DNA from: Pseudomonas putida
Lineage (GTDB): Bacteria > Pseudomonadota > Gammaproteobacteria > Pseudomonadales > Pseudomonadaceae
Assembly (NCBI RefSeq): GCF_028682635.1
Contig: NZ_JANHLK010000017.1
Location: 1 to 64,000 of the forward strand
Reading direction: 5' to 3'
DNA: 64,000 nt
Shown piece after piece: positions 52,800 to 61,242 of this stretch. The number at the start of each line of letters is the position of its first letter. Position 1 is the stretch's first letter. Both the position numbers and the translations under genes were made by a program. The notes under the pieces were generated by a model that had not been told where the DNA came from, made no database searches, and saw only the letters and a program-made list of their open reading frames with translations.

Positions 52800-53675
52800 A
52801 TGATTCAAAGATCGCTACCCCCCCTGTCGACGCTGAAAGTCTTCGAATCCGCTGCGCGATTGCGCAGCTTCAAAGGCGCTGCGGAGGAACTGAGCCTGAC
52901 CCAGTCGGCGATCAGTCACCAGATCGCTTCGCTTGAGCGTTACCTTGGGACGGCGCTCTTTTGCCGATTGCCCGGCCGGGTAGAGCTTAATGAAAAGGGC
53001 GAACTGTACTTTCCGGTGATCCAGGATGCGCTGGATCGCATCGCGCTCACCACCGACCTCATCCGTGAGAAGCAGACACAGACGGCCTTGACCGTGCAGG
53101 TCTATGTCACCGTGGCCGTGCGCTGGCTCATCCCGAGGCTCCAGGCATTCAAGGAAGCCTCGCCCGGGATTGCGGTCAGCCTGGATGCCAGCCTGCTGGA
53201 TTGGGAGTTCAATCCAGCTCGCGCCGATGTAGGGATCATCTACACGCGCACGCCTGATCGACCGAACCTTGCGTACACGTTGTTGAAGCAGGAGCGGCTG
53301 GTGGCAGTTTGCTCAAAGGACGTTGCCAAGGTGATAACCACACCAGAGGACCTGCGCCAGGTTCCGTTGCTGGCGATATCGGGCACCAATGAAGATTCGT
53401 TGATGTGGGCGCAGAGCATCGGTCTTCCCGACCTTGTGCAAAAGAACGCGCCACGATTCGACAGCAGTTTGCTGGCGATTGAAGCGGCCATCAGCGGACA
53501 GGGCGTGGTGGTGGTTCCCGAATTCCTGGTGGAGGCCGATCTGCGTACGGGCAGCCTGGTCATACCGGTGCAGACGCAGGTGATGCAGGCCGGAGGTTGG
53601 TACCTGGCGCATGTGCAACGCCGGGGCCAGGAGCCGCCGATCCGCTGTTTCCTTGAGTGGATACAGTCGGTGTAG
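52800..53675 (+). CDS. LysR-family regulator, GcvA-like
   Basis: The 291-residue protein has the GcvA-type start PPLSTLKVFESAARLRSFKGAAEELSLTQSAISHQI (in pieces) and an effector domain. It is divergent from the DMSP-lyase/ABC operon with a 109-base gap and is its probable regulator. Its stop codon lies inside the left arm of a REPIN. Confidence 0.9.
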   Translation: MIQRSLPPLSTLKVFESAARLRSFKGAAEELSLTQSAISHQIASLERYLGTALFCRLPGRVELNEKGELYFPVIQDALDRIALTTDLIREKQTQTALTVQVYVTVAVRWLIPRLQAFKEASPGIAVSLDASLLDWEFNPARADVGIIYTRTPDRPNLAYTLLKQERLVAVCSKDVAKVITTPEDLRQVPLLAISGTNEDSLMWAQSIGLPDLVQKNAPRFDSSLLAIEAAISGQGVVVVPEFLVEADLRTGSLVIPVQTQVMQAGGWYLAHVQRRGQEPPIRCFLEWIQSV

Positions 53676-53775
53676 GAGCCGGCTTCCTGCGGGCGGCGTT
53701 CCGACGATGGCGGTTTGTCAGGCGACATTTGTGTCGTTTGTAGCTCCGCTTTCGCTGGCAAGCCAGCTCCTACAA
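53671..53775. repeat. REPIN between LysR and topB
   Basis: Left arm TGTAGGAGCCGGCTTCCTGC and right arm GCTGGCAAGCCAGCTCCTACA (inverted) enclose about 60 bases that include CGACATTTGTGTCG. Each outer edge contains the stop codon of a flanking gene (TAG of LysR; TAG of topB read on the minus strand). Confidence 0.85.
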
Positions 53776-55713
53776 GGGCGCTTTTGCCTTGCGTTTGGGG
53801 GTGCCCGCCGGTTTGCGCTTGGCCGGCTTGCGCTTGTTTTTCCACGGCGTCGCACCGCGCCCCGCAGGGCTGGCAGGACCGCTGATGGTCAGGCTCAGGC
53901 CGGCGCAGCGGCTGACTTGTTTGCTCATCCAGGCCGCCTGCTTGGTGACGAACTCGTCCAGGCTCATTTCGCCGCTCTGCACCATGTCCAGGGCTTGCTC
54001 CCAGATGGCCGTGGTGCCGGGGTCGGCGATGGCGCGCGGGACCGCGTCGATCAGGCTGAACGCGGCCGGGGTCGCCGCCAGCGCCTTGCCGTTCTTGATC
54101 AGGTAGCCACGGTCGAGCAGGCCCTGGATGATCGAGGCGCGGGTCGCTTCGGTGCCGATGCCGGTGGTGTCCTTGAGCTTTTGCTTGAGCAAGGGATCTT
54201 CCACCAGTTTGGCGACGTTTTTCATGGCCTTGATCAGGTCGCCCTCGGTGAACGGCTTGGGCGGTTGCGTCCAGAGGTCCTTGAGTAGCACGTCGGCCAC
54301 CGCGCAATCGAGCCCTTCCCGCAGGCTGGGCAGGGTTTGCGGGGCGGGGGCCTCGCGGCCCTTGGCCGGTGCGAGGGCTTCGGGCAGGGCGCGTTTCCAG
54401 CCCGGTTCGACGATTTGCTTGCCCACGGCGCGCAAGGCCTCGCCGGCGCAATCGAAGTCGGCCTGGGTGCGGTCGAACTCGTGATTGGGCAGGAACTGCG
54501 CCAGGTAACGGGCGCGGATCAAGGTGTAGACCGCGCGCTGCTTGCCCATCAGGCGATCGAGGTTTTTCGCCGCGGCGGTGGGGATGATGCCGTGGTGCGC
54601 GCTCACCTTGGCATCGTTCCAGGCCCGTGAACGGCGCTGGGGTTCCAGGTAGTCGTGCAAGACGTTCAGTGCCGGGTCGGCCTGGCGCAGCGCCGTGAGG
54701 ATGCCCGGTGCTTCGCTGTGCTGGCTGAGGGGCAGGTAGCCGCAGTCGCTGCGCGGGTAGGTGATGACCTTGTGGGTTTCGTAGAGCGCCTGGGCGATGT
54801 CGAGGGTTTCCTGGGCTCCGAGGCCGAGCTTTTTCGAGCAGACTTCCTGCAAGGTGCCGAGATCGAAGGGCAGCGGCGCCACTTCGCGCATCCGCTCGGT
54901 CCGCAGCTTGACCACCCTGGCGCTGGCGGCGGTGCGCATGGCCTCTGCCGCCCGTTGCGCCAGGGCCTGGTTGAGGCAGCGGTCCTGGTCGTCGCACACG
55001 TCGGAGGCGGCCCGCCATTGGGCGGTGAAGGTGCTGCCGTCGTGCAGCAACTGCACCTCGACAGCCCAGTAGGGCACGGGCACGAAGTCGGCAATGCTGC
55101 GGTCGCGATCCACTACCAGGCGCAAGGTAGGCGTCTGCACCCGGCCGACCGGCAGCACGCCCTGATAACCGGATTGGCGTCCCAGCAAGGTGAACAGCCG
55201 GCTCATGTTCATGCCGATCAGCCAGTCGGCCCGGGAGCGTCCCAGTGCCGAATGATAAAGGCTGAAGGTCTGCGCACCGGGCCTGAGTGCGGCGAGGGCC
55301 TTGCGGATCGAGGCATCGTCCAGCGCCGACAGCCACAACCGCTGGATCGGCCCGCGATAGCGGCAATGTTCCACCAGTTCCCGGGCGATCATTTCGCCCT
55401 CACGGTCGGCGTCCGTGGCAATCACCAGCTCGGACGCTTCGCCGAGCAGGCGCTTGACCGCCTTGTACTGGCTGGCGGTGCGCGGCTTGACGGTCATTTT
55501 CCATTTGTCGGGAATGATCGGCAGGTCGGCCAGCACCCAGCGCTTGTAGCGCGCGTCATAGGCATCCGGGGGCGCAGTTTCCAGCAGGTGGCCGATGCAC
55601 CAGGTTACCGTGACGTCCGTTCCCAGCCAGCAGCCGTCACCGCGCCGCCGCGCGCCGAGCACGGCCGCAATGTCTTTGGCCTGGGAAGGTTTTTCACAGA
55701 GGTACAGCCGCAT
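53770..55713 (-). CDS. topB: DNA topoisomerase III
   Basis: The 647-residue type IA topoisomerase has a TOPRIM domain with DADREGE (about 101-107) and Glu in the N-terminal CEKPSQAKDI. The active-site Tyr is in ITYPRSDCGYL (about residue 319), next to VGRVQTPTL. The C terminus is a basic Lys/Arg/Pro tail without zinc fingers. It decatenates replication and recombination intermediates. The tail ends directly in a REP sequence that supplies the stop codon. The ATG at 55713 (MRLYLCEKPSQ) is preferred to 55722. Confidence 0.95.
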   Translation of the reverse strand: MRLYLCEKPSQAKDIAAVLGARRRGDGCWLGTDVTVTWCIGHLLETAPPDAYDARYKRWVLADLPIIPDKWKMTVKPRTASQYKAVKRLLGEASELVIATDADREGEMIARELVEHCRYRGPIQRLWLSALDDASIRKALAALRPGAQTFSLYHSALGRSRADWLIGMNMSRLFTLLGRQSGYQGVLPVGRVQTPTLRLVVDRDRSIADFVPVPYWAVEVQLLHDGSTFTAQWRAASDVCDDQDRCLNQALAQRAAEAMRTAASARVVKLRTERMREVAPLPFDLGTLQEVCSKKLGLGAQETLDIAQALYETHKVITYPRSDCGYLPLSQHSEAPGILTALRQADPALNVLHDYLEPQRRSRAWNDAKVSAHHGIIPTAAAKNLDRLMGKQRAVYTLIRARYLAQFLPNHEFDRTQADFDCAGEALRAVGKQIVEPGWKRALPEALAPAKGREAPAPQTLPSLREGLDCAVADVLLKDLWTQPPKPFTEGDLIKAMKNVAKLVEDPLLKQKLKDTTGIGTEATRASIIQGLLDRGYLIKNGKALAATPAAFSLIDAVPRAIADPGTTAIWEQALDMVQSGEMSLDEFVTKQAAWMSKQVSRCAGLSLTISGPASPAGRGATPWKNKRKPAKRKPAGTPKRKAKAPL

Positions 55714-55956
55714 AACCACCATCGTCGATCAGTGTCCGGGAGGAGCACAGGATGGCGGGAGTCGGGCGCGAGAGCAATCTTTATCTGTATGGATGTACAG
55801 CAAAAGCGTTGCGCGTGGTTACCCAACCGGATGAATCCGTTCGGCTGCGCAGTCGTCGCGGGTCCGCAACTTGGGTTATACCTGATAAACCGAGATTTCC
55901 GGGGCGTTGTGCAGCCCTGCTGTTACAGGTCCATCACCGTGAGAGGTGCGCATTCC

Positions 55957-56325
55957 ATGAAAAGCTCCGGTCCCAGCCCTGTCATCACCATCGCCGAGCA
56001 GCCCGGCTGCCTGTTGGTGAAGTTTCACGGCTTTCAAGTGGCAGCGTCCGCTCGTGCGCTGGTGCTGCTGGAAGCCAATTACCCTCCGGTGTACTACGTG
56101 CCGCGTGAGGACATCGACGAAAAGTATTACGCCCGTACCGACCACACCAGCTATTGCCCGTACAAGGGCGATGCCAGTTATTTCAGTTTGCAGGTGCCGG
56201 GACATGAGGGCGCCAATGCGGTGTGGAGCTATGAGAACCCCAAGGTGTCGGTCAGGCAGATCCAGGAGTATGTGGCGTTCTATCCGGATCAGGTGACGTT
56301 TGAGTTGATTGATATTGATGAGTGA
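55957..56325 (+). CDS. DUF427-family protein
   Basis: The 122-residue protein has the DUF427 pattern: YYVPREDIDEKYY, then TDHTSYCPYKGDASYFSL and AVWSYENPKVSVRQIQEYVAFYPDQVTF. It is a small all-beta cytoplasmic protein of unknown function. It lies alone after topB, divergent from it, followed by a group of REP sequences. Confidence 0.88.
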   Translation: MKSSGPSPVITIAEQPGCLLVKFHGFQVAASARALVLLEANYPPVYYVPREDIDEKYYARTDHTSYCPYKGDASYFSLQVPGHEGANAVWSYENPKVSVRQIQEYVAFYPDQVTFELIDIDE

Positions 56326-56382
56326 GTTCGTGGGCAAGGCGGAGAAGGCGGTCTTGAATTTTTTGCTGGTCTTTCGGGCCCC

Positions 56383-56542
56383 ATCGCTGGCAAGCCAGCT
56401 CCTACAGTGGGATCGGGTGTAGCCGTGGGAGATTGTGCGGATGTGAGGGCGTTTTCGCTGGCAAGCCAGCTCCTACAGTGGATGGGGTGCGGCCGTAGCG
56501 GCTATAGGTCCGCCTTCGCCGGCAGTTGGTTCCTGCAGGCGA
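56383..56542. repeat. tandem REP sequences, same orientation
   Basis: Two REP units with core GCTGGCAAGCCAGCTCCTACAG (56383-56408 and 56455-56478) are in direct orientation, and a third diverged unit (CGCCGGCAGTTGGTTCCTGC, near 56518-56540) follows. They fill the gap before the MHS transporter end. Confidence 0.8.
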
Positions 56543-56562
56543 AGGCTCATTGAGGGTTTACA

Positions 56563-58185
56563 TCAGTTTTTATCAAGGTCGACGTTACGCGTCTCACGCA
56601 GGCACAGCAGCCCCACCACCAGGCTCACCCCGGTGATCACCACCGGATACCACAGCCCGTAGAAGATATCGCCGGTATAGACCACCAGGGCAAACGACAC
56701 CGTCGGCAGGAACCCGCCGAACCAGCCGTTGCCGATGTGGTAGGGAAGGGACATCGAGGTGTAGCGGATGCGGGTCGGGAACAGTTCGACCATCAGCGCC
56801 GCCAGCGGGCCGTAGCACATGGCGGAGATGATGATCAGGGCGACGATCAGCGCCACGATCATCGGCTTGTTGATTTGCTGCATGTCGGCCTGTTGCGGGT
56901 AACCGGCCAGGGTCACCGCGCCACGCAGGGCCGCTTCGTCGAAACCGTCGATCTTCACGTCACCGACACTAACCTGCACGCCACTGCCGGCCGGGGCCGC
57001 TTCGCTTTGATACGGCAGGCCCTGCTTGACCAGGAAGGTCTTGACCTTGTCGCAGGGGCTGTCGAATTTCGCCTTGCCTACCGGGTCGAACTGGAAGGTG
57101 CAGGTGGCCGGGTCTGCCAGCACGGTGATCGGGGCCTGGCGGCTGGCCTGGTCGATAGCCGGGTTGGCGTAGTGGGCCAGGGTCTTGAAGATCGGGAAGT
57201 ACAACGCCGTGGCGAGCAGCAGGCCGAGCATCAGCACCGGTTTGCGCCCGACCTTGTCCGACAGCCAGCCGAAGAAAATGAAGAAGGGCGCGCCGATGGT
57301 CACACTGACGATCAGCAGCCCGTTGGCCACGGCGGGGTCCATTTTCAGGAATTGGGTGAGGAAGAACAGCACATAGAACTGCGCCGCGTAGAAGGTCACC
57401 GCTTGCCCGGCGTTGATGCTGAACAGGGCGATCAGGACCACCTTGAGGTTTTCCCACTTACCGAAGGAGTCGCGGATCGGCGACTTGCAGAGCTTGCCTT
57501 CCTCTTTCATTTTCACGAACGCAGGCGACTCGTGCAGGCTCAGGCGAATCCAGGTCGAGATGCCCAGCAGGATGATCGAGAACAGGAACGGAATGCGCCA
57601 GCCCCAGACTTCGAACTGATCGCCCGTGAAGTACCGGCAGCCGAGTACCACCAGCAGCGACAGCAACAGGCCCAGGGTGGCGGTGGACTGGATCCAGCTC
57701 GTGTGGAATCCGCGTTTGCCCATTGGCGCGTGTTCTGCCACGTAGGTCGCGGCACCGCCGTACTCACCCCCCAGTGCCAGGCCCTGGAGCATGCGCAGCA
57801 CCACGAGGATGATCGGCGCGGCGATGCCGATGCTCGCGTAGGTGGGCAGCAAGCCGACGCAGAAGGTGGCCAGGCCCATGAGCACGATGGTGGCGAGGAA
57901 GGTGTACTTGCGCCCGATCATGTCCCCCAACCGGCCGAACACCAGGGCACCGAACGGCCTGACGATGAAACCGGCGGCAAACGCCATCAGGGCGAAGATG
58001 AACGCCGTGGTGTCGTTGACCCCGGCGAAGAACTGCTTGCTGATCACCGCCGCGAGGGCGCCGTAGAGGAAGAAGTCATACCACTCGAAGACCGTCCCGA
58101 GCGACGAGGCGAAGATGACTTTCTGGGTTTCCTGGCTGGTGCCCGCGCTGCGCACGGCTTCCAGGGGTTGAACGTGTTCTGACAT
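56563..58185 (-). CDS. MHS-family MFS transporter with large internal loop
   Basis: The 540-residue protein has the MHS start GTVFEWYDFFLYG, MIGRKYTFL and GLALGGEYGGAATYVAEH, as in ProP, KgtP and ShiA symporters of organic acids or osmolytes. Between later helices there is an extra hydrophilic segment of about 95 residues with two cysteines (DPATCTFQFDP and KFDSPCDKV), not usual in the family. It lies beside a GMC oxidoreductase and may import its substrate. The start at 58185 (MSEHVQPLEAV) is the likely ATG. Confidence 0.85.
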   Translation of the reverse strand: MSEHVQPLEAVRSAGTSQETQKVIFASSLGTVFEWYDFFLYGALAAVISKQFFAGVNDTTAFIFALMAFAAGFIVRPFGALVFGRLGDMIGRKYTFLATIVLMGLATFCVGLLPTYASIGIAAPIILVVLRMLQGLALGGEYGGAATYVAEHAPMGKRGFHTSWIQSTATLGLLLSLLVVLGCRYFTGDQFEVWGWRIPFLFSIILLGISTWIRLSLHESPAFVKMKEEGKLCKSPIRDSFGKWENLKVVLIALFSINAGQAVTFYAAQFYVLFFLTQFLKMDPAVANGLLIVSVTIGAPFFIFFGWLSDKVGRKPVLMLGLLLATALYFPIFKTLAHYANPAIDQASRQAPITVLADPATCTFQFDPVGKAKFDSPCDKVKTFLVKQGLPYQSEAAPAGSGVQVSVGDVKIDGFDEAALRGAVTLAGYPQQADMQQINKPMIVALIVALIIISAMCYGPLAALMVELFPTRIRYTSMSLPYHIGNGWFGGFLPTVSFALVVYTGDIFYGLWYPVVITGVSLVVGLLCLRETRNVDLDKN

Positions 58186-58281
58186 ATCGGTATCCCTCAC
58201 AGTGATTGTTTTTGTTGTTCCACTGTCGGCGCCGGCCTTGTGGGCGGGTGCCGCTACTGTCGATGCGGGTGTACGCGTTCC

Positions 58282-58373
58282 CTGTGGGAGCCGGCCTGCC
58301 GGCGATGGCGGCGAATCAGGCGACATTGACGTTGACTGATCCACCGTAATCGCCAGCAAGCCGGCTCCTACAT
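58282..58373. repeat. REPIN between MHS and GMC genes
   Basis: GTGGGAGCCGGCCTGCCGGCG and CGCCAGCAAGCCGGCTCCTAC-type arms face each other around about 50 bases. Confidence 0.8.
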
Positions 58374-58389
58374 GTCCGTGTGAGTGCGT

Positions 58390-60036
58390 TCAGGCGTTTG
58401 TGACCAGTTCCTCTGTCTCGGTGATGCTCCTTGTGGCGGGGTTAAGGATCAGTTGTGCGGCTTTCTCCGCGATCATCAGCGTAGGCGAACAGGTGTTGCC
58501 CGAGGTGATGCGCGGCATGATCGAGGCGTCGGCGATGCGCAGGCCGGGGATGCCGTGCACGCGCAGTTCGGCATCGACCACCGCGTCCGCGTCATTGCCC
58601 ATGCGGCAGGTGCCGACGGGATGGAAGATGGTGGTGCCGATCCGCGCGGCGGCTTCATGCAGCTGTTCTTCGGTTTGCAGGCTGTCGCCGGGCAGGTACT
58701 CGACCGGCTTGAACGCCTTCAGGGCCGGCGCGGCGACGATGCGCCGGGTCAGGCGAATGGCGTCGGCGGCGACGCGCAAGTCCTCGGGATGGCTGAGATA
58801 ATTGGGCTGGATCAGGGGCGCCTGCTGCGGGTTGGCTGACTGGATCTCCACCCGACCCCGGCTTTGCGGGCGCAGGTCGCAGACCGAGGCGGTAAACGCC
58901 GGGAAGGCATGCAGCGGTTCACCGAAACGCTCCAGCGACAGCGGTTGCACGTGGTACTCCAGATTGGCCGAAGTCTGCTCCGGCCCGGAACGGGCGAAGG
59001 CCCCCAGTTGACTCGGCGCCATGGACAACGGGCCGCTGCGGTCATACAGGTAGCGCAGGCCCATGCCCATCTTGCCCCACAGGCTGCCCGCGATCTGGTT
59101 CAGGGTGCGGGCGTTTTCCAGTTTGTAGATCAGGCGCAGTTGCAGGTGATCCTGCAGGTTGCCGCCAACGCCGGGCAGTTCATGCGCGACGCCGATGCCC
59201 AGGCGCTGCAACAGCGGGCGCGGACCGATGCCGGAACGTTGCAGGATGCTCGGTGAGCCGACGGAACCTGCGCACAGGATGATTTCCTTGCGCGCCTTGA
59301 AGGTTTTCGCCTGACCTTGCCAACGGGCGCTGACCGCCGACGCGCGAGCGTTTTCCAACAACACGCGATCGACCTCGACGCCAGTCAGCACCGTCAGGTT
59401 GGGGCGCTGGCGAATCGGCTTGAGGAACGCCTTGGCGGCATTCCAGCGGATGCCTGCTTTCTGGTTGACCTGGAAGTAGCCACAGCCTTCGTTGTCGCCC
59501 TGGTTGAAGTCGTCGATGCGGGCGATGCCGCTCTGCTCGGCGGCGCTCTGGAAGGCATCGAGGATCGGCCAGGACAGGCGCTGGCGTTCCACCCGCCAGT
59601 CGCCGCTGGCGCCGTGAAAATCTGATTCGCCGGCAAAATGGTTTTCGCTTTTCTTGAACAACGGCAGCACGTCTTGCCAGCGCCAGCCGGGGTTGCCCTC
59701 GGCCGCCCAGCCATCGTAGTCGCCGGCCTGACCGCGCATGTAGATCATGCCGTTGATCGACGAGCAGCCACCGAGGACCTTGCCGCGTGGGTAACTCAGG
59801 GTGCGGCCTTGCAGGCCGGGTTGCGCCTCGGTCTTGAAGCACCAGTCGGTGCGTGGGTTGCCGATGCAGAACAGGTAGCCCACCGGGATGTGGATCCACG
59901 CATAGTTGTCGCGACCGCCGGCTTCGAGCAGCAAGACGCGGTGTTGCGGGTTGGCCGACAGGCGATTGGCCAGCAGACAACCGGCGGGACCGGCCCCGAC
60001 CACGATGTAGTCGTATTCATCAAGGGAAGCGTGCAT
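58390..60036 (-). CDS. GMC-family FAD oxidoreductase (choline dehydrogenase/AlkJ-like)
   Basis: The 548-residue protein has an FAD fold (YIVVGAGPAGCLLANRL), the GMC signature GGCSSINGMIYMRG and the second signature GSVGSPSILQRSGIGP, and a C-terminal catalytic His in FHPVGTCRMGND with Asn in GNTCSPTLM. Such enzymes oxidise alcohols, including choline, polyethylene glycol and aliphatic alcohols, with electrons to FAD. No membrane helix. It is divergent from a LysR gene and is followed by an MHS transporter; together they form a small uptake-oxidation unit. Confidence 0.9.
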   Translation of the reverse strand: MHASLDEYDYIVVGAGPAGCLLANRLSANPQHRVLLLEAGGRDNYAWIHIPVGYLFCIGNPRTDWCFKTEAQPGLQGRTLSYPRGKVLGGCSSINGMIYMRGQAGDYDGWAAEGNPGWRWQDVLPLFKKSENHFAGESDFHGASGDWRVERQRLSWPILDAFQSAAEQSGIARIDDFNQGDNEGCGYFQVNQKAGIRWNAAKAFLKPIRQRPNLTVLTGVEVDRVLLENARASAVSARWQGQAKTFKARKEIILCAGSVGSPSILQRSGIGPRPLLQRLGIGVAHELPGVGGNLQDHLQLRLIYKLENARTLNQIAGSLWGKMGMGLRYLYDRSGPLSMAPSQLGAFARSGPEQTSANLEYHVQPLSLERFGEPLHAFPAFTASVCDLRPQSRGRVEIQSANPQQAPLIQPNYLSHPEDLRVAADAIRLTRRIVAAPALKAFKPVEYLPGDSLQTEEQLHEAAARIGTTIFHPVGTCRMGNDADAVVDAELRVHGIPGLRIADASIMPRITSGNTCSPTLMIAEKAAQLILNPATRSITETEELVTNA

Positions 60037-60156
60037 CCCTGACCTCGCTTGTTGTTCTTGTTGGAGTTCATCCTAGTTGTTAGCTTTCGTTTAAAGAATG
60101 TTAGTTTTTACCCAGCTGCTGTGCGTTTTTAAACAACGCTGACCAAAGGATGGACG

Positions 60157-61062
60157 ATGTTCGACTGGAATGACCTGCGCTTCTTTCTCGAGCTCCAGCG
60201 TAGCGGGCGTTTGCTCACCGCCGCGCGCCGCTTGAACACCACCCATGCCACCGTGGCGCGGCACATCGAGGCCATTGAAAAGAGCCTTGGCACGGCACTG
60301 TTCGTGCAGCATGCCCAGGGTTACGAGCTGACCCCGGCCGGCGAAGCCTTGCTCAAGCACGCCGAGGCCATGGAGAACGTCGCGCTGCTGGCGCAGGAAG
60401 AAATCACCCAGTCCACGGCGCCGCTGGGCAAGATCCGCGTGGGGGTGACGGAAGGGCTGGGCATCATGTTCCTCGCCAGCCGCATGAACGGCCTGTTCGA
60501 GCGTTACCCGGGGCTGGAAGTGGAGCTGGTGGCGGTGCCGCGTTTCGTCAGCATCCTCAACCGCGAGGCGGAAATCAGCATCCACCTGGAGCGCCCGGCC
60601 GCCGACATGCTGGTCACGCGCAAACTGGCCGACTATCGCCTGGCGCTCTACGCCAGCCAGGAATACCTCGATCGTTCGCCGCCGCTGCGCAATCGCGAAG
60701 ACCTGGGGCGGCATGCCTGGATCGGCTACGTCGACGACTTGCTGTTCAGCCAGGAGCTGATGTTCCTCAACAGCTTCTGCCGCAACCCCCGGGTGGTCTT
60801 CCACAGCACCAGCGTCATCGCCCAGCAACAGGCGGCGCGCGCGGGCCTGGGCATCGCCGTGCTGCCGTGCTACATGGCCAGCGCCGATTCCGCGCTGGTG
60901 CCGTTGTTCCCCCAGGAGAGCATCCTGCGCAGCTACTGGATCAGCACCCGCCGCGAGCTGCACAAATCGGTGCGGCTGCGGGTGATGTGGGATTACGTGG
61001 TGGAGTTGTGCGAGCGGGAGCAGGAATTGTTGCTGGGGCCCAATCCCCCTCACGGCGGGTGA
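60157..61062 (+). CDS. LysR-family regulator
   Basis: The 301-residue protein has the LysR HTH (LRFFLELQRSGRLLTAARRLNTTHATVARHIEAIE in pieces, about 7-42) and effector domain. It is divergent from the GMC oxidoreductase gene with a 120-base gap and probably controls it and the MHS transporter. The TTHATVARHI recognition helix is of the LysR subgroup with His/Arg in place of the common S-Q-P-A-L-S-R. Confidence 0.88.
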   Translation: MFDWNDLRFFLELQRSGRLLTAARRLNTTHATVARHIEAIEKSLGTALFVQHAQGYELTPAGEALLKHAEAMENVALLAQEEITQSTAPLGKIRVGVTEGLGIMFLASRMNGLFERYPGLEVELVAVPRFVSILNREAEISIHLERPAADMLVTRKLADYRLALYASQEYLDRSPPLRNREDLGRHAWIGYVDDLLFSQELMFLNSFCRNPRVVFHSTSVIAQQQAARAGLGIAVLPCYMASADSALVPLFPQESILRSYWISTRRELHKSVRLRVMWDYVVELCEREQELLLGPNPPHGG

Positions 61063-61097
61063 AGATCCTGTCACTTGCGGGCTGGACTCGATCCATT

Positions 61098-61181
61098 GTG
61101 GGAGCTGGCCTGCCGGCGATGGCGGTCTTGAACATTGCGTTGATCTTTCGGGCGCCATCGCCGGCAGGCCAGCTCCCACAG
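61098..61181. repeat. REPIN between LysR and AlkD-like genes
   Basis: GTGGGAGCTGGCCTGCCGGCGATGGCG and its inverted copy CGCCATCGCCGGCAGGCCAGCTCCCAC enclose about 30 bases. Arms are nearly perfect, so this is a recent copy of a G/C variant of the REP. Confidence 0.85.
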
Positions 61182-61242
61182 TAGATCGGGTGTAGCTTTG
61201 AGGGGGCGTCCGAAAGAGCAGCGCAGGGTTCAGTAGCGCATC

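Noticed and set aside
53240..55366. A 708-codon frame antisense or out of frame to topB and LysR
   Set aside because: It is low-complexity Arg/Pro/Gly-rich translation typical of shadow frames in high-GC DNA, while topB motifs are intact in the other frame.
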